64,000 nt of DNA from Agrobacterium tumefaciens (GCF_013318015.2 NZ_CP115841.1:1674001-1738000), one strand, 5' to 3'; counted from the first letter of the stretch, positions 9,773 to 21,603 are shown. Numbers and translations: made by a program. The notes: generated by a model not told the origin, from the sequence alone.

Positions 9773-10905
9773 GCCTCAACTCCTTCAATGTTCTTCTTGA
9801 ATTCCTGTACGGACTTTCCGCTCGCAATCGCCTCGACCAGATCGGCCAGTACATCCGCCGCATGCGGTTTTCCTGTCGCCTTGGCCGCCGCCGCCGTTGC
9901 GGACAACCGATCCGGCTCGGACAGCGCCGAGGAGAGAAGGCCGGAGAGCTTCTGCGGCGACAGTTCCGCCTGCTTGATAACGCTTGCACCGCCGGCTGCC
10001 GAAAGCGCTGCCGCATTGGCCGCCTGATCGTGATCCAGCGCATGCGGATAAGGCACGAGGATCGAGGGTCGGCCGATGACCGAAAGCTCCGATACCGTCG
10101 ATGCACCCGAACGGCTGATGACCAGATCGGCCTCACCGATGCGCGAGGCCATGTCGCCGAAGAAAGGCGAGACATCCGCCTTCACGCCCAGCTTCTGATA
10201 CGAGGAGATCACACTGTCCTTGTCTTCTGGGCGCGCCTGCTGGGTCACGACGATGCGCTTGCGCTGCTCGTCCTTCAACAGGCAGATCGCCGCCGGAACG
10301 GCGCTTGAAAAGAACTGCGCTCCCTGGCTGCCGCCAAAAACCACGAGCTGGAACGTCTCGCCGGTCTGCGAAGGCGTATAGGGTATCTCTGACGCCGCCA
10401 GCACCGCCGGGCGCACGGGATTGCCGGTCGCAACCGTCTTGTCGGAATATTGGCCGTTGGCGGGCGGCAGAAAACCGCCGGCAATCGCCTTCACACGGGC
10501 CGCCAGCGCCTTGTTGGCACGACCCATCACCGCATTCTGCTCGTGAATGATCGATGGCACGCCAAGCCCGGTCGAGGCAAGCAGCGGCGGCACGGTGGGA
10601 TAACCGCCAAAGCCGACGACCGCAACCGGCTTCAGCTTCGTGATCAGCCGGCGCGCTGAACGCAGCCCTGTCCACAGCTTCCACAGCGAACGCGCCACGG
10701 AAATCGGGTTTTTCGAACCAATGGTGGCGGATGGAACGACGTGAATTTCTTCCGCCGGAAACTTTCCCGCATAACGCTCGGCACGGCTGTCGGTGACCAG
10801 ATGCACCTGATAACCGCGCGCTTTCAGCGTGTGCGCCAAGGCCTCGGCTGGAAAGACATGGCCGCCGGTACCCCCGGCGGCGAGCAGAACAATACCCTTG
10901 CTCAT
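9769..10905 (-). CDS. murG: UDP-GlcNAc:lipid I N-acetylglucosaminyltransferase
   Basis: Peripheral membrane GT28 glycosyltransferase that turns lipid I into lipid II on the inner face of the cytoplasmic membrane. I chose the ATG at 10905 ([20 protein letters not shown]), with GGAG nine bases upstream; an ATG two codons earlier (10911) is also possible. The 378-residue protein has the lipid-acceptor loop [13 protein letters not shown], the second G-loop [12 protein letters not shown], the [11 protein letters not shown] segment, the third loop [11 protein letters not shown], and the UDP-binding region [20 protein letters not shown]. It directly follows ftsW and overlaps murC by 4 bases. Confidence 0.96.
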   Translation of the reverse strand: MSKGIVLLAAGGTGGHVFPAEALAHTLKARGYQVHLVTDSRAERYAGKFPAEEIHVVPSATIGSKNPISVARSLWKLWTGLRSARRLITKLKPVAVVGFGGYPTVPPLLASTGLGVPSIIHEQNAVMGRANKALAARVKAIAGGFLPPANGQYSDKTVATGNPVRPAVLAASEIPYTPSQTGETFQLVVFGGSQGAQFFSSAVPAAICLLKDEQRKRIVVTQQARPEDKDSVISSYQKLGVKADVSPFFGDMASRIGEADLVISRSGASTVSELSVIGRPSILVPYPHALDHDQAANAAALSAAGGASVIKQAELSPQKLSGLLSSALSEPDRLSATAAAAKATGKPHAADVLADLVEAIASGKSVQEFKKNIEGVEA

Positions 10906-10911
10906 GATCAT

Positions 10912-12066
10912 TTACTCCGCAGGAACGCCGGAACCGACGCGGAAGAAGCTGCGCTCCTGCGCCCTCTTTTCCGGCCTGTGGCGTGTCAGCGCCAGAAGGA
11001 AGCCTGCCGTGACGCAGATCGCCATCATCGACGAACCACCATAGGAAATCAGCGGCAGCGTCATGCCCTTGGCGGGCATAAGCTCCAGATTAACGCCGAT
11101 ATTGATCATCGACTGCATGCCGATCTGCAGGACCAGACCGGCCACGGCAAAGCGGCAGAAATCGTCTTTTTCCCTGAAGGCGTGCGAGAGGCCGCGCAAC
11201 ACGATGAAGGCGAAGATCGCCACAAGGAACATGCAGAAAACAATGCCGAATTCTTCCGCCGCCACCGAGAAGATGAAGTCGGTATGGCTGTCGGGAATGA
11301 TACGCTTGACGATACCCTCACCGGGGCCGCGACCGAACCAGTCGCCACGAATGATCGCCTCGCGCGCCGTATCCACCTGGAAGGTATCACCCTCACCGGT
11401 CCAGAAACGGTCGATACGGCCGGCGACGTGCGGCAGGAGCAGATAGGCGGAGACGATGCCAAGAACGCCGAGGCCGCCGAGCACGATGATCCAGAACCAC
11501 GGAACACCGGCCATGAAGAACATGCCGCCCCACACCACCGATGTCAGGATGGTCTGGCCAAAGTCGGGCTGGGCGATCAGAAGTGCCGCCACGATACCGA
11601 AGGTGATGATAGCGAAGAGGTTGCCGGGAATTTCGGGGTGACGCGCGCGTTCGGCAAACAGCCAGGCGCAGACAATGACGAAGGCGGGCTTCATGAATTC
11701 CGATGGCTGGATCGAGAAGCTGCCGATGGAAATCCAGCGCCGTGCGCCCTTGACCTCGATACCGAAGAACAGCGCGAAAATCATCATCAGCAGCGACGCG
11801 ATCAGCATCATCACCGCCACGCGTCGGACCTGACGCGGCGACAGGAAGGAAAGACCGATCATGATCGCCAGCGAAGGCACCATGAACATCGCTTGACGTT
11901 CCACGAAGAAGAAGCTGTTGAGACCGATGCGTTCGGCGACCGCCGGCGATGCCGCAAATGACAGCATCAGGCCGATGCCCATCAGCGCGATGAACGCCGC
12001 CAGAAAGAAACGGTCGATGGTCCAGAACCATTCCGCGACCGGACCGCGATCAACTCGGCTTACCAT
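10912..12066 (-). CDS. ftsW: SEDS glycosyltransferase FtsW
   Basis: Polytopic SEDS-family protein that polymerises septal glycan strands together with its partner FtsI. The 384-residue product has about ten hydrophobic helices. The segment GARRWISIGSFSIQPSEFMKPAFV around residues 110-135 is the SEDS signature. The long loop after helix 7 contains GRGPGEGIVKRIIPDSHTDFIF, and GMTLPLISYGGSSM near residue 345 is typical of FtsW rather than RodA in this context. It lies 4 bases after murD and stops right before murG. Confidence 0.95.
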   Translation of the reverse strand: MVSRVDRGPVAEWFWTIDRFFLAAFIALMGIGLMLSFAASPAVAERIGLNSFFFVERQAMFMVPSLAIMIGLSFLSPRQVRRVAVMMLIASLLMMIFALFFGIEVKGARRWISIGSFSIQPSEFMKPAFVIVCAWLFAERARHPEIPGNLFAIITFGIVAALLIAQPDFGQTILTSVVWGGMFFMAGVPWFWIIVLGGLGVLGIVSAYLLLPHVAGRIDRFWTGEGDTFQVDTAREAIIRGDWFGRGPGEGIVKRIIPDSHTDFIFSVAAEEFGIVFCMFLVAIFAFIVLRGLSHAFREKDDFCRFAVAGLVLQIGMQSMINIGVNLELMPAKGMTLPLISYGGSSMMAICVTAGFLLALTRHRPEKRAQERSFFRVGSGVPAE

Positions 12067-12070
12067 GGCC

Positions 12071-13480
12071 TCAGCCCCCTTTTCCAGAGTGAACGAGCAT
12101 CGTCATGCCATCGAGCGCCGCAACCTGCGCGACGAACGAATCACCTCTGATTTCAAAGTTCTTATATTGGTCAAAGCTTGCGCAAGCCGGGGATAACATC
12201 ACGATATTGCCGGCCGTCGCATCTTTTTCCGCATCCGCCGCCGCATGCTGCACCGCCTTGTCCAGCGTGCCGGATATTTCGTAAGGCACGGCTTCGCCGA
12301 GCGTCGCTGCAAATTCCGCCGCCGCCTCGCCGATCAGATAGGCCTTGGCGATGCGCGGAAACAGGGGCGCAAGGCTGGCAATGCCGCCGGCCTTCGGCAA
12401 ACCGCCCGCGATCCAATAGATGCGCTCATAGCTAGACAAGGCCGGTGCTGCGGCATCGGCATTGGTTGCCTTGCTGTCATTGACGAAAGTGACATTGCCG
12501 CGCCGACCGACCGGCTGCATGCGATGTTTTAGGCCGGGGAAGGACTTGAGACCTGCGCGAACGTCCTCTTCGGAAACGCCGACGGCAAGGCATGCGGCAA
12601 TTGCAGCCGCTGCATTCTGGGCATTGTGGCTGCCGCGAAGCGTCTGGATGCCGTCGAGATCGACCAGCAGCGAGGACTTGCCCCCATGCGCCCGCAGGAT
12701 GCGGCTGCCTTCGGCATAAAGACCTTCGGAAACGACATTGCGCTTGGAAATGCGCTCCACCTTCACGCCGGCACGCTCGATGCGGTCGGCGATCAGCGTG
12801 GAATAGCTGTCATCAACGCCGACAATTGCCGTGCCACTGCCGGCCACAAGCCGTTCCTTGACATCGGCATAATGCTGCATGGTGCCGTGCCGGTCGAGAT
12901 GGTCGGGCGTCAGATTGAGCAGAATACCGGCCGTCGGATTGATCGTCGGCGCCAGATCGATCTGGTAGGACGAGCATTCAACGACATAGAAACGTTGCGC
13001 TTTCGGCGGATCGAGGCTCAGCACCGCAGTGCCGATATTGCCGCCGAGTTGTGTATCGCGGCCCGAAGCCTTGAGGATATGGGCAATCAGTGCGGTCGTC
13101 GTGGATTTGCCGTTCGTGCCGGTGATGGCGATGAAGGGGCAATCCGGCGCATGCGCCCGGCGCTCGCGAATGAAAAGCTCGATATCGCCGATAATCTCGA
13201 CACCCGCCGCCCGGGCAAGATCGACCGACCAGTGCGGCTTCGGATGCGTTAGCGGCACGCCGGGTGCGAGCACGAAAGACGAAAAGGAATGCCAGTCTAT
13301 CGTTCGAAGATCAGCCGTCGTTATCCCTTCGGCCTCAGCCTTGGCGACGCTGTCGGGATTATCGTCGAAAGCAACAACATCCGCCACGCCGGCAACCAGC
13401 GCCCGGGCCGTGACAAGGCCCGAACCGCCAAGCCCGAAAAGCGCGACCTTCTTACCTCTGAACGACGAGACCGGGATCAT
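12071..13480 (-). CDS. murD: UDP-N-acetylmuramoyl-L-alanine--D-glutamate ligase
   Basis: Cytoplasmic Mur ligase that adds D-glutamate to UDP-MurNAc-L-Ala. The 469-residue protein has an N-terminal nucleotide-binding fold ([17 protein letters not shown]), the ATP P-loop [15 protein letters not shown] near residue 118, the central [16 protein letters not shown] motif, and the C-terminal LKHRMQPV and [12 protein letters not shown] segments that identify MurD. It sits 3 bases after mraY and 4 bases before ftsW, consistent with one operon. Confidence 0.97.
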   Translation of the reverse strand: MIPVSSFRGKKVALFGLGGSGLVTARALVAGVADVVAFDDNPDSVAKAEAEGITTADLRTIDWHSFSSFVLAPGVPLTHPKPHWSVDLARAAGVEIIGDIELFIRERRAHAPDCPFIAITGTNGKSTTTALIAHILKASGRDTQLGGNIGTAVLSLDPPKAQRFYVVECSSYQIDLAPTINPTAGILLNLTPDHLDRHGTMQHYADVKERLVAGSGTAIVGVDDSYSTLIADRIERAGVKVERISKRNVVSEGLYAEGSRILRAHGGKSSLLVDLDGIQTLRGSHNAQNAAAAIAACLAVGVSEEDVRAGLKSFPGLKHRMQPVGRRGNVTFVNDSKATNADAAAPALSSYERIYWIAGGLPKAGGIASLAPLFPRIAKAYLIGEAAAEFAATLGEAVPYEISGTLDKAVQHAAADAEKDATAGNIVMLSPACASFDQYKNFEIRGDSFVAQVAALDGMTMLVHSGKGG

Positions 13481-13483
13481 CGC

Positions 13484-14584
13484 TCACCTCAGCTTCAGCG
13501 TAGCAAGGCCGAGCAGCGCCAGCCCGACGGAAATGATCCAGAAACGGATGACCACCTGGCTTTCCGTCCAGCCTTTTTTCTCGAAATGATGGTGGATGGG
13601 CGCCATCAGAAAAACGCGCCTGCCGGTGCGCTTGAACCAGAAAACCTGGATGATGACCGAGAGCGTTTCCATCACGAACAGGCCGCCGACGATGACCATG
13701 ACGATCTCGTGCTTGGTGGCGACAGCGATGGAGCCGATGAGGCCGCCGAGCGCCAGCGAACCCGTATCACCCATGAAGATGGCGGCGGGCGGCGCGTTGA
13801 ACCACAGGAAGCCGAGGCCAGCCCCGACCACCGCGCCGACGATGACAGCGAGCTCACCCGTTCCGGGCACGAAGTTGATCTGCAGGTAATTGGCGAAAAC
13901 CGCGTTACCGGCGAGATAAGCAATCACGCCGAAGGTGGCGGCTGCAATCATGACAGGCACGATGGCGAGACCATCGAGACCGTCGGTCAGGTTAACCGCA
14001 TTGCCGGCGCCGACAATCACGAAAGCACCGAACAGCACGAAGAAATAGCCGAGATTGATCACGAGTTCCTTGAAGAACGGAAAGGCGATGGAGCTTCCGA
14101 GCGTGCCGCCATGCGGTGCGGAAGCAAGCGCCACCTTCATCATGAAGAACACGGCAATCGCGGCAATCAGGAATTCGATGCCGAGACGGGCTTTGCCGGA
14201 AAAGCCCTTGTCGCTCTGCTTCGTCACCTTGAGATAGTCGTCATAAAAGCCGATAGCCCCGAAGCCGAGCGTCACCATCAGAACGGCGACGACGTAGACG
14301 TTCGACAGGTCACCCCAGAGCAGCGAACCGCCGAGAATACCGGCAAGGATCATCAGCCCGCCCATGGTCGGCGTGCCAGCCTTCTTGAAATGCGTCTGCG
14401 GCCCGTCGGCACGGATCGGCTGGCCCTTGCCCTGGCGCACGCGCAGCGAATTGATGATCGCCGGTCCGAAAAGGAAGACGATCAACGCAGAGGTGAACAT
14501 CGCCGCACCCGCCCGGAAGGTGATGTACCGGAAGAGGTTGAAGACTTGAATTTTATCCGACAGTTCGACGAGCCAGATCAGCAT
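13484..14584 (-). CDS. mraY: Phospho-N-acetylmuramoyl-pentapeptide transferase
   Basis: Integral membrane enzyme that transfers phospho-MurNAc-pentapeptide to undecaprenyl phosphate, making lipid I. The 366-residue product has about ten membrane helices. Diagnostic motifs are [11 protein letters not shown] near residue 75, the Mg-binding [16 protein letters not shown] near 115, [13 protein letters not shown] near 195, [11 protein letters not shown], and the C-terminal [21 protein letters not shown]. It is a normal family length. It lies 23 bases after murF. Confidence 0.97.
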   Translation of the reverse strand: MLIWLVELSDKIQVFNLFRYITFRAGAAMFTSALIVFLFGPAIINSLRVRQGKGQPIRADGPQTHFKKAGTPTMGGLMILAGILGGSLLWGDLSNVYVVAVLMVTLGFGAIGFYDDYLKVTKQSDKGFSGKARLGIEFLIAAIAVFFMMKVALASAPHGGTLGSSIAFPFFKELVINLGYFFVLFGAFVIVGAGNAVNLTDGLDGLAIVPVMIAAATFGVIAYLAGNAVFANYLQINFVPGTGELAVIVGAVVGAGLGFLWFNAPPAAIFMGDTGSLALGGLIGSIAVATKHEIVMVIVGGLFVMETLSVIIQVFWFKRTGRRVFLMAPIHHHFEKKGWTESQVVIRFWIISVGLALLGLATLKLR

Positions 14585-14607
14585 AATTGCCCTTTCAAAA
14601 GGCTATT

Positions 14608-16041
14608 TCAGACTTGGCGTTCCGTCTCGGGGAATGCCGGATACTTGTCAAGCAGCGCCGCGACAATCTTGCCGAAACCCAGCCCAAGTGACGATTTTAC
14701 CATCAGCGCATCGCCCGGTTGCACCCATTGCAGGGCAAAATCGGCAAGTTCAGCTGTCGTCGGGAACCAGATGACAGTTACACTGTCCGGAAGCGCATCG
14801 CGAAGGGCGGCCATCGCCTCCCCAGCCAGCCAGACATGTTCGATACCACCGGCTAGCAGCGGTCCGGCCAGTTCCTCGTGTAGCTGGGCTGAGAATTCGC
14901 CCATCTCCAGCATGTCGCCGAGAACGGCAACGCGACGGCCATAACCCTGCGTTTCTGTTTCCGCAAGCACGGCAATCGCCGCCCGCATGGAGGCGGGGTT
15001 GGCGTTGTAGCTCTCATCGATCAGCAGGAAGGAGCCGCTTTCAATCGTCAGTCGATGGCGCTGGCCGCGCCCCTTGACTGCCTCGAGCGTTCCGAGCACC
15101 TCGAAAGCGCGGTCGAGATTGGCGCCGGTGACGGCAACAGCGCCAAGCACCGCCATGGCGTTGTCGGCAATATGCCTGCCGGGAATGTTCAGGTGCAATT
15201 CGCTCGTTTCGCCGTTCAGGATCGCCCAGATGGTCGAGCCCGTGGACGTGCTTTCGAAATCGGCCAGCCGGAAATCGGCCTTGGCATGCTGCCCGAAGGT
15301 CAGGATATGCTCGATACCCTGGTCCTGCGCCGCTTCTTCAAGTTGCTCGAACTGGGCGTTGTCACGGTTGAGGATGACGAAGCCGCCGTCCTCCAACCCT
15401 TCGAATATCTCCGCCTTGGCGCTCGCGATCTCTTCTATGTTCTTGAAATTGCCCAAATGAGCTGGCGCGATGGTGGTAATGATCGCGACATGCGGGCGTA
15501 CCATCTTGACCAGCGGACGGATTTCGCCGGAGTGGTTCATACCGATTTCGAAAACGCCGAATTCAGTATCGGCGGGCATGCGCGCCAGCGTCAGCGGCAC
15601 ACCCCAGTGATTGTTGAAGGACGCCACCGCCGCATGAACCCGGCCCGAAGGCGCCAGAGCCTGCCGCAACATTTCCTTCGTCGTCGTCTTGCCTACAGAA
15701 CCGGTGACCGCGATGATCCGCGCCGTGGTCCTTTCACGCGCCGCAATGGCGAGCTTGCCAAGCGCCGCGAGGACATCCTCCACGACGATCATGGGCACGG
15801 TCAGGCGGCCGAGGGCCGGCAGCTTGCCTTCGGCGACGACCAGCAGGCCCGCACCATTGGCGACAGCAAAACTCGTATAGTCATGGCCGTCGACCCTATC
15901 GCCCTTGATGGCGAAAAATGCTTCACCAGCCTTCACAGTCCGGCTGTCGATGGAAATGCCGGTGATACCGGTCGGCAGGTTCCCGACGGGACGCCCTGCC
16001 GTGATGGCGATCATGTCGGCGACTGTCCATAACCAATTCAA
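14608..16041 (-). CDS. murF: UDP-MurNAc-tripeptide--D-alanyl-D-alanine ligase
   Basis: Mur ligase that adds the D-Ala-D-Ala dipeptide made by DdlB to the tripeptide precursor. The 477-residue protein has an N-terminal substrate domain with [27 protein letters not shown], the P-loop [15 protein letters not shown] near residue 112, [13 protein letters not shown], and the C-terminal [16 protein letters not shown] and [12 protein letters not shown] segments characteristic of MurF. The first codons overlap the end of murE by 4 bases. Confidence 0.97.
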   Translation of the reverse strand: MNWLWTVADMIAITAGRPVGNLPTGITGISIDSRTVKAGEAFFAIKGDRVDGHDYTSFAVANGAGLLVVAEGKLPALGRLTVPMIVVEDVLAALGKLAIAARERTTARIIAVTGSVGKTTTKEMLRQALAPSGRVHAAVASFNNHWGVPLTLARMPADTEFGVFEIGMNHSGEIRPLVKMVRPHVAIITTIAPAHLGNFKNIEEIASAKAEIFEGLEDGGFVILNRDNAQFEQLEEAAQDQGIEHILTFGQHAKADFRLADFESTSTGSTIWAILNGETSELHLNIPGRHIADNAMAVLGAVAVTGANLDRAFEVLGTLEAVKGRGQRHRLTIESGSFLLIDESYNANPASMRAAIAVLAETETQGYGRRVAVLGDMLEMGEFSAQLHEELAGPLLAGGIEHVWLAGEAMAALRDALPDSVTVIWFPTTAELADFALQWVQPGDALMVKSSLGLGFGKIVAALLDKYPAFPETERQV

Positions 16042-17498
16042 ATCTTCAATCCTTCCAGCGCGGTACGCACCTGTTCATGATCGGAAAACGGCAGCGTCAC
16101 GGAACCGACGATCTGCCCCTCTTCATGCCCCTTGCCCGCGACGATCAGCGTATCGCCGTTCGAAAGCAGCGACACCGCATGACGGATCGCCTCTGCCCTA
16201 TCGCCAATTTCCAACGCACCCGGAGCAGCCGCCATGACTTCGGAACGGATCGTTGCAGCGTCTTCCGAGCGCGGATTGTCGTCGGTAACGATGACGATGT
16301 CGGAAAGCCGTGTCGCCACTTCGCCCATGATCGGGCGCTTGCCCTTGTCACGGTCGCCGCCGCAGCCGAAGACGGTGATGATGCGGCCGGAGGTGAAGGG
16401 CCTGACCGAGGTCAGAACATTTTCAAGCGCATCCGGCTTGTGGGCATAATCCACATAGGCAAGCGCGCCGTTCTTCGTCTGGCCCACAAGTTCCAGGCGA
16501 CCGGCAGCACCGATCAGCTTTTCAAGCGCCTTCATGGCCGTTGCGGCGGAAACGCCGGTGGACATGGCAAGACCGGCGGCGACGAGAGCATTGGCTACCT
16601 GAAAATCGCCGGCCAGCGGAATGTCGACTTCGTGGATCACGCCGTCATGGTGCACTTCGATCAGCTGCTTGTGACGGAAATGCTCTACACGCTTCAGCGT
16701 CAGATAATCGCCCTTCCGGCCAACGGTGCGCACATTGAGGCCTGCATCCGCGGCGGCGCGAATGGCCTTATCCGACCAAGGGTCGTCGGCAAAAATGACG
16801 GCCGGCGCGCCTTTTTCCATCAGCGTGTCAAACAGCCGCATCTTCGCGGCCATATAGTCCTCGATGGTCGGGTGATAGTCCATGTGATCACGGCCGAGAT
16901 TGGTGAAACCGGCCGCAGCGAGCTTCACGCCATCAAGGCGACGCTGGTCGAGGCCGTGGCTCGAAGCTTCCATGGCCGCATGGGTCACGCCTTCGGCAGC
17001 AAGCTCGGCGAGAAGCGCATGCAGCGTCACCGGATCCGGTGTGGTAAGCGCGCCATAATCTTCGCGGCCGGGAGCGATGACACCCGTCGTGCCGATCTGG
17101 GCGGCGGCATGGCCAGCGAAAGCCCAGATTTGCCGCACGAAGGAGGCAACGGAGGTCTTTCCCGCGGTGCCGGTAACGGCGACCATGGTTTCCGGCTGTT
17201 TTCCGTAAAAACGGGAAGCGGCGAGCGAAAGGTAGAGGCGCGGGTCAGTGACAGCGAGTACCGGCACATCGGCATCCACCGCATGCCCGGAAACGACGGC
17301 AACCGCACCCTTGGCGACCGCGTCCTTCACATAGGCCGCGCCATCCGCCTTGGTTCCCGCAACCGCCACGAACAGGCTGCCGGGCGCAGCCTTGCGGCTG
17401 TCTGCGGTAATTCCCCCGATTTCGATTGCCCCTATCTCAGACAGGAGCAATTCATTCAATTCCGGAAACGCCGTCCCGGATATATCTCGCAAATTCAT
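16038..17498 (-). CDS. murE: UDP-MurNAc-L-Ala-D-Glu--meso-diaminopimelate ligase
   Basis: Mur ligase that adds the third residue of the stem peptide. I chose the ATG at 17498 (MNLRDISG), which gives 486 residues; the frame is open to a TTG at 17561 touching the ftsI stop. Motifs are [30 protein letters not shown] substrate binding near residue 30, the P-loop [13 protein letters not shown] near 110, and the late DDNPRSE. The DNPR sequence marks the meso-diaminopimelate type rather than the lysine type. The usual catalytic segment [11 protein letters not shown] is present. It is followed by murF with a 4-base overlap. Confidence 0.95.
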   Translation of the reverse strand: MNLRDISGTAFPELNELLLSEIGAIEIGGITADSRKAAPGSLFVAVAGTKADGAAYVKDAVAKGAVAVVSGHAVDADVPVLAVTDPRLYLSLAASRFYGKQPETMVAVTGTAGKTSVASFVRQIWAFAGHAAAQIGTTGVIAPGREDYGALTTPDPVTLHALLAELAAEGVTHAAMEASSHGLDQRRLDGVKLAAAGFTNLGRDHMDYHPTIEDYMAAKMRLFDTLMEKGAPAVIFADDPWSDKAIRAAADAGLNVRTVGRKGDYLTLKRVEHFRHKQLIEVHHDGVIHEVDIPLAGDFQVANALVAAGLAMSTGVSAATAMKALEKLIGAAGRLELVGQTKNGALAYVDYAHKPDALENVLTSVRPFTSGRIITVFGCGGDRDKGKRPIMGEVATRLSDIVIVTDDNPRSEDAATIRSEVMAAAPGALEIGDRAEAIRHAVSLLSNGDTLIVAGKGHEEGQIVGSVTLPFSDHEQVRTALEGLKI

Positions 17499-17557
17499 CG
17501 ACTGTGTCCGTCTTGTCCCCCCGGCGCGATTCGCCGGAACACCATAAGCTCTAACAA

Positions 17558-19300
17558 TCAATAAGACACGAGCAAGGCCGAGCCATCCTTGCCGAACTTC
17601 GGCTTCACGCCCAGCACTGCCGCCGTGCGGCTGATGATATCGTGCACCATCGGCGCAGCCGAGGTGCCTGCAAGTGCCGCGCCATTGCCCTTGTCCGTCT
17701 TCGGTTCGTCGATGAAAGAGAGCACCACATATTGCGGGTCGTCCATCGGGAATGCCGAAAGGAAGGCATTGAAGTTCTTGTCATGCACATAACGGCCATT
17801 GACGACCTTGTCAGCCGTACCGGTCTTGCCGCCGACATTGAAACCGTCGACGCGCGCATTACGGCCAGAACCGTTGACACCGTTCCATTCGAACAGGAAG
17901 CGCATATCCTTGCTGGCGCCGGGCTTCAGCACCTGTTTTGCGACCTGATCCGCCTGTTCGCGCGTGCGCGGCAGGAATGTCGGCTCGATCAACTTCCCAC
18001 CATTGACGAGCGCGGCACCGGCAACTGCTGTCTGCAACGGCGTTGTTGAAACGCCGTGGCCGAATGAAATGGTGATCGAGTTGATCTTCTTCCATTCGCG
18101 GGGCTGCGAAGGCAGCGCCACTTCAGGCAGTTCGGTCTGCATGCGCGTCAGAAGGCCAAGCCGCGTCAGGAATTCCTTGTGTCCTTCGGTCCCCACGGTG
18201 TCGGCGATTTTTGCCGTACCGATGTTCGACGAATACTGGAAGATTTCCGGCACCGAGAGCATGCGGCCCTTGCCGTGGAAGTCCTTGATGGTGAAGCCAC
18301 CGATGCGGATCGGATAACGCGCGTCGAACATATCGCCCAGGCGGACGCGACCCGAATCGAGACCCATGGCAATGGTGAAGGATTTAAAGGTGGAGCCCAT
18401 TTCGAACGTGCCGTTCGACATGCGGTTGAGCCATCCTTCCTTGGCACCTTCTGCCGGGTTGTTCGGATCATAATCCGGCACAGAGGCCATAGCGAGCACT
18501 TCGCCGGTATGCACATCCAGAACCACAGCCCCCGCGCCGATCGCCTGGAACTTGGTAATGGCCGAGGTCACGACTTCACGCACGATGGACTGGACGCGTA
18601 GATCGATGGAAAGCTTCACCGGCTCCAGCGGCTGATCGCTGGTCATGCCGAGCGCCGTCAGATCGGCCAGTCCCTGGCTGTCGACGTAACGTTCCATTCC
18701 GGCAACACCGCGATTGTCGATATTGACGTGACCGACAACATGGGCAGCTGTTGGCCCGCCAGGGTAGAAGCGGCGTTTTTCCGGGCGGAAACCGACACCG
18801 GGAATGCCGAGCGCCAGGATCTGGCTCTGCTGCTTCGGCGTCAACTGACGGCGCAGCCACTGAAAGCGCGAATTGGAGGAAAGCTTCTGATAGGTGCCGC
18901 GCTGGTCGAGATCTGGCAATACAGTGCGCAGCTTCTCGATGGCTTCGTCGATATCGACGATGCGATGCGGCTCCGCAAACAGCGACACGGTGCGGATATC
19001 AGTCGCCAGAACCTCGCCGTTACGATCAAGAAGATCGGGACGCGACGCCATCAGCCGGTCGGCAGGGGCAATGCTCGAAACCGTTTCCTGCTCTGCAAGG
19101 CCATATTGCACCAGACGGCCGCCCACGACGCCGTAAAAGGCGATGAAGCCGAAAATGATGAGACCGACGCGGCTTTTCGCCTGGGCCGCCCTCTTCTTGC
19201 GAGCGCCCTCGAAAGCAGCATGGTCAGTATGAATGCCGGTGGTGCTGGCGGAAAAGTGAGCCTTGCTCTTCAGAACCATGACGCGGGAGAGAAAAGACAT
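17558..19300 (-). CDS. ftsI: Septal peptidoglycan transpeptidase FtsI (PBP3)
   Basis: Class B penicillin-binding protein that cross-links septal peptidoglycan and partners with FtsW. The 580-residue product has a cytoplasmic basic N-terminus and a single membrane anchor around residues 45-68 ([20 protein letters not shown]). A PBP dimer domain follows, then the transpeptidase domain with the active-site serine in GSTFKS (about residue 300), the SSN motif in [11 protein letters not shown], and KTG in [11 protein letters not shown]. The start codon overlaps the ftsL stop in a TGATG arrangement. The neighbours ftsL and murE are canonical. Confidence 0.96.
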   Translation of the reverse strand: MSFLSRVMVLKSKAHFSASTTGIHTDHAAFEGARKKRAAQAKSRVGLIIFGFIAFYGVVGGRLVQYGLAEQETVSSIAPADRLMASRPDLLDRNGEVLATDIRTVSLFAEPHRIVDIDEAIEKLRTVLPDLDQRGTYQKLSSNSRFQWLRRQLTPKQQSQILALGIPGVGFRPEKRRFYPGGPTAAHVVGHVNIDNRGVAGMERYVDSQGLADLTALGMTSDQPLEPVKLSIDLRVQSIVREVVTSAITKFQAIGAGAVVLDVHTGEVLAMASVPDYDPNNPAEGAKEGWLNRMSNGTFEMGSTFKSFTIAMGLDSGRVRLGDMFDARYPIRIGGFTIKDFHGKGRMLSVPEIFQYSSNIGTAKIADTVGTEGHKEFLTRLGLLTRMQTELPEVALPSQPREWKKINSITISFGHGVSTTPLQTAVAGAALVNGGKLIEPTFLPRTREQADQVAKQVLKPGASKDMRFLFEWNGVNGSGRNARVDGFNVGGKTGTADKVVNGRYVHDKNFNAFLSAFPMDDPQYVVLSFIDEPKTDKGNGAALAGTSAAPMVHDIISRTAAVLGVKPKFGKDGSALLVSY

Positions 19301-19860
19301 CAGCGGTCCACCGATCCAGTTATGGTTTCATCCATTTCGCCATCTTCATCGCCTGCGACAGCGGCGACGGCAGGAGCCGGAGCCGCCGTGGGACGGGAAA
19401 CACGCGCCCGCGGTGTTGGAACAGGAGCGCCATTGGCGGCAATCTGGCCGGCGGGCGGTGATTTCTTCTTGGCAGCTCCGCCAAGCGTAGCGCCCGGCTT
19501 GGAGCCGTTGACGGCGGCGGCGATGACATCCGCAACGCTCATGCCTTCCGGCTCGGGCGGCTGCGGCAATTGCGAGCGCAGCATCGGCAATTCCCGCGGC
19601 TGCGCCAATTGTGTCGGCAGCGTCGGCGAAAGGCCAAGCTCGTCCTGATAGGCATTCACGAGACGATGAAGGCGGTTCGGCTGCGTCAGCAGTGCCCAGT
19701 CGGCCCGCAAAAGATCGATCGTGTCTTTTTCGAGCTTGATTTCGGTCTCAAGCTTGCGGACCTGTTCCAACTTGAGATCGGTCTTGTGCTTGATCGAATA
19801 GGTCACCACCGCCGCAGCGACCATGACCCCCATCAACACGACATCGAATGTGCGCAGCAT
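19300..19860 (-). CDS. ftsL: Cell division protein FtsL (rhizobial type)
   Basis: Small bitopic protein that activates FtsWI in the divisome. The start at 19860 (MLRTFDVVLMG) has GGGAGG just upstream, inside the rsmH end; the frame extends slightly further back. The 186-residue product has one membrane helix at residues 4-22, a predicted coiled coil (KLEQVRKLETEIKLEKDTIDLLRADWALL) and the typical FtsL-like TQPNRLHRLV segment near residue 62. The rest is a Pro/Ala-rich low-complexity tail longer than in E. coli FtsL. Function is called from position and architecture, because sequence conservation is low in this family. Confidence 0.85.
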   Translation of the reverse strand: MLRTFDVVLMGVMVAAAVVTYSIKHKTDLKLEQVRKLETEIKLEKDTIDLLRADWALLTQPNRLHRLVNAYQDELGLSPTLPTQLAQPRELPMLRSQLPQPPEPEGMSVADVIAAAVNGSKPGATLGGAAKKKSPPAGQIAANGAPVPTPRARVSRPTAAPAPAVAAVAGDEDGEMDETITGSVDR

Positions 19861-19861
19861 A

Positions 19862-20887
19862 TCAGCCTCCCATCTTTTCAAGGCTGGCGAGATCGGGAAG
19901 TTCGAAAATCGAAAAATCTGCCGCCCGGGCAGGTGCCGCCGTGCGCAGGCCCGCGCGCAGCTTGGCCGAACGGGCCCGCGGATTGATCTCCGCCTCCTCG
20001 TCGCTTGCAGCGATCATCGGCTTGCCGATATTTTCGAAAATGGCGGGCTTGTCCTCCACCATCGGCAGATGGCGGGAACCCGCCGCCTTTCCGGAACGTT
20101 CGGAGAAGAATTTCTTGACGATGCGGTCTTCGAGCGAATGGAACGTGACGACAACCAGCCGGCCGCCGGGCTTCAAAGCCCGCTCGGCAGCAAACAGGGC
20201 CTGCGCCAATTCGCCGAGTTCGTCATTGACGAAAACGCGCAGCGCCTGAAACACCCGTGTTGCGGGATGGATCTTGTCTTTAGCCTTGCGCGGCGTAACG
20301 ATTTCAATGAGGCCCGCCAGATCGCGCGTGGTGCGGAAGGGCTCTTCCGCCCTCTTCTTTTCAATGGCGCGGGCGATGCGGCCCGGCTGCTTTTCCTCGC
20401 CGAGAAAACCGAAGATGCGGATGAGATCGCCGACCTTGGCGCGATTGACGACATCCGCCGCCGAAACGCCGGAGCTAGACATGCGCATGTCGAGAGGACC
20501 GTTCTTTTGGAAGGAAAAACCGCGCTCGGCCTCGTCTATCTGCATGGAGGAAACGCCGATATCGAGAACCACGCCGTCAAGACCGCCTTCCGGCGCGTGC
20601 CTTGCCAGATCGGAAAATTGCGATTGAATGAGGGTAAGCCTGCCGCCATTTGCAGCAACCATGGCCTGGCCGCCGGCGATCGCGTTCGGATCGCGGTCAA
20701 GCGCGATGACATTGGCACCTTGATCGAGAATTGCCTGGGTGTAGCCACCGGCGCCGAAAGTGCCGTCGAGGATGACCTTGCCAGATGCGGGTTCGAGCGC
20801 AGCGATCACTTCGCGAAGCAGGACCGGGATGTGACGCTGAGGTCCCTCACCGGCATCAGAAGATCGCCCGCCAGAATTCGCCGCCAT
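19862..20887 (-). CDS. rsmH: 16S rRNA m4C1402 methyltransferase
   Basis: SAM-dependent methyltransferase that N4-methylates C1402 of 16S rRNA (formerly MraW). The ATG at 20887 gives [27 protein letters not shown] and 341 residues, the normal size; a much longer open frame runs back through mraZ in another frame and is not used. Visible motifs are [13 protein letters not shown], the SAM loop [35 protein letters not shown] text near residue 105, and [16 protein letters not shown] towards the C-terminus. It starts 14 bases after the mraZ stop. Confidence 0.96.
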   Translation of the reverse strand: MAANSGGRSSDAGEGPQRHIPVLLREVIAALEPASGKVILDGTFGAGGYTQAILDQGANVIALDRDPNAIAGGQAMVAANGGRLTLIQSQFSDLARHAPEGGLDGVVLDIGVSSMQIDEAERGFSFQKNGPLDMRMSSSGVSAADVVNRAKVGDLIRIFGFLGEEKQPGRIARAIEKKRAEEPFRTTRDLAGLIEIVTPRKAKDKIHPATRVFQALRVFVNDELGELAQALFAAERALKPGGRLVVVTFHSLEDRIVKKFFSERSGKAAGSRHLPMVEDKPAIFENIGKPMIAASDEEAEINPRARSAKLRAGLRTAAPARAADFSIFELPDLASLEKMGG

Positions 20888-20901
20888 TCCGTGTCCCCGT
20901 C

Positions 20902-21342
20902 CTATGCGGGGCGTGCAGCCGAAAAACCGCGCCCCGCTCTTGCTGCCGCCTGCGCCGCCAAAAACGCCTGCGGTTGCCAAAGCTGAAAATGATCCGCTCG
21001 TCCAACGAAGGTGACATCCGTGGATATGCCGGTAAATTCCCGGACGAAATCCGTCACCATCAACCGACCTTCCTGATCGAGCTTCATGAAAACGCCGCCG
21101 CCGTGTACCAGCAGCGACATTGCGTTTGCCTCCGGCGAGAAGGCATCCATGGACGCGATCTGCCGCTCGTAGCGCTCCAGCAAATCCGGACCGCCGACAC
21201 TGATTGCCGGAAACGCGAAATCCTGAAGACAATAAAGCTCCTGAATCCCACGCTGTGCCAGCACCGAACGAAACGGAGACGGAACCGAAACGCGCCCCTT
21301 GGCGTCGATCCTGTTCGTTACGTTCGATAAAAAGCGGTCCAT
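20902..21342 (-). CDS. mraZ: Transcriptional regulator MraZ
   Basis: DNA-binding protein of the AbrB-like MraZ family, which forms ring-shaped oligomers and represses its own dcw operon in other bacteria. The 146-residue product begins [21 protein letters not shown] with the first DxxGR motif (DAKGR) and contains the second one (DQEGR) near residue 90, as expected for two SpoVT/AbrB-like halves. It is the first gene of the upper dcw unit. Four TGGG repeats about 180-210 bases upstream are the likely operator. Confidence 0.95.
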   Translation of the reverse strand: MDRFLSNVTNRIDAKGRVSVPSPFRSVLAQRGIQELYCLQDFAFPAISVGGPDLLERYERQIASMDAFSPEANAMSLLVHGGGVFMKLDQEGRLMVTDFVREFTGISTDVTFVGRADHFQLWQPQAFLAAQAAARAGRGFSAARPA

Positions 21343-21518
21343 TACTCAACTCGCCAAAACCGCATTCCGCAAAGCGAATCATCCGCCCCACAGACAACAC
21401 CGGTACGCACGACACATCGCCAAGCGTCAGGGCGACATGCCCTGCAGCAGCCCGTTGCAGGCTCCTCACTCGTTTCAGCGATTGCGGGTCAAAAACACGA
21501 CCCAGTGTGGTGTGCATT

Positions 21519-21553
21519 TGGGATACCATGGGACACTATGGGCGTCAATGGGA
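21519..21553 (+). promoter_or_regulatory. Putative MraZ operator: four TGGG repeats at 10-bp spacing
   Basis: TGGGA, TGGGA, TGGGC and TGGGA begin at 21519, 21529, 21539 and 21549 on the plus strand, so each TGGGN is separated by exactly 5 bases. E. coli MraZ is known to bind TGGGN direct repeats with 5-base spacers upstream of mraZ. The repeats here read on the strand opposite to mraZ. Confidence 0.7.
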
Positions 21554-21603
21554 GAAGCCGGCACGATACCGACTCCGCATCGGAAATTCATAAGCCGTTA
21601 AGT

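Noticed and set aside
20888..21529. In-frame upward extension of rsmH across mraZ
   Set aside because: The extension has no homology-like content and runs in another frame through a certain mraZ gene; the ATG at 20887 gives the standard RsmH length.
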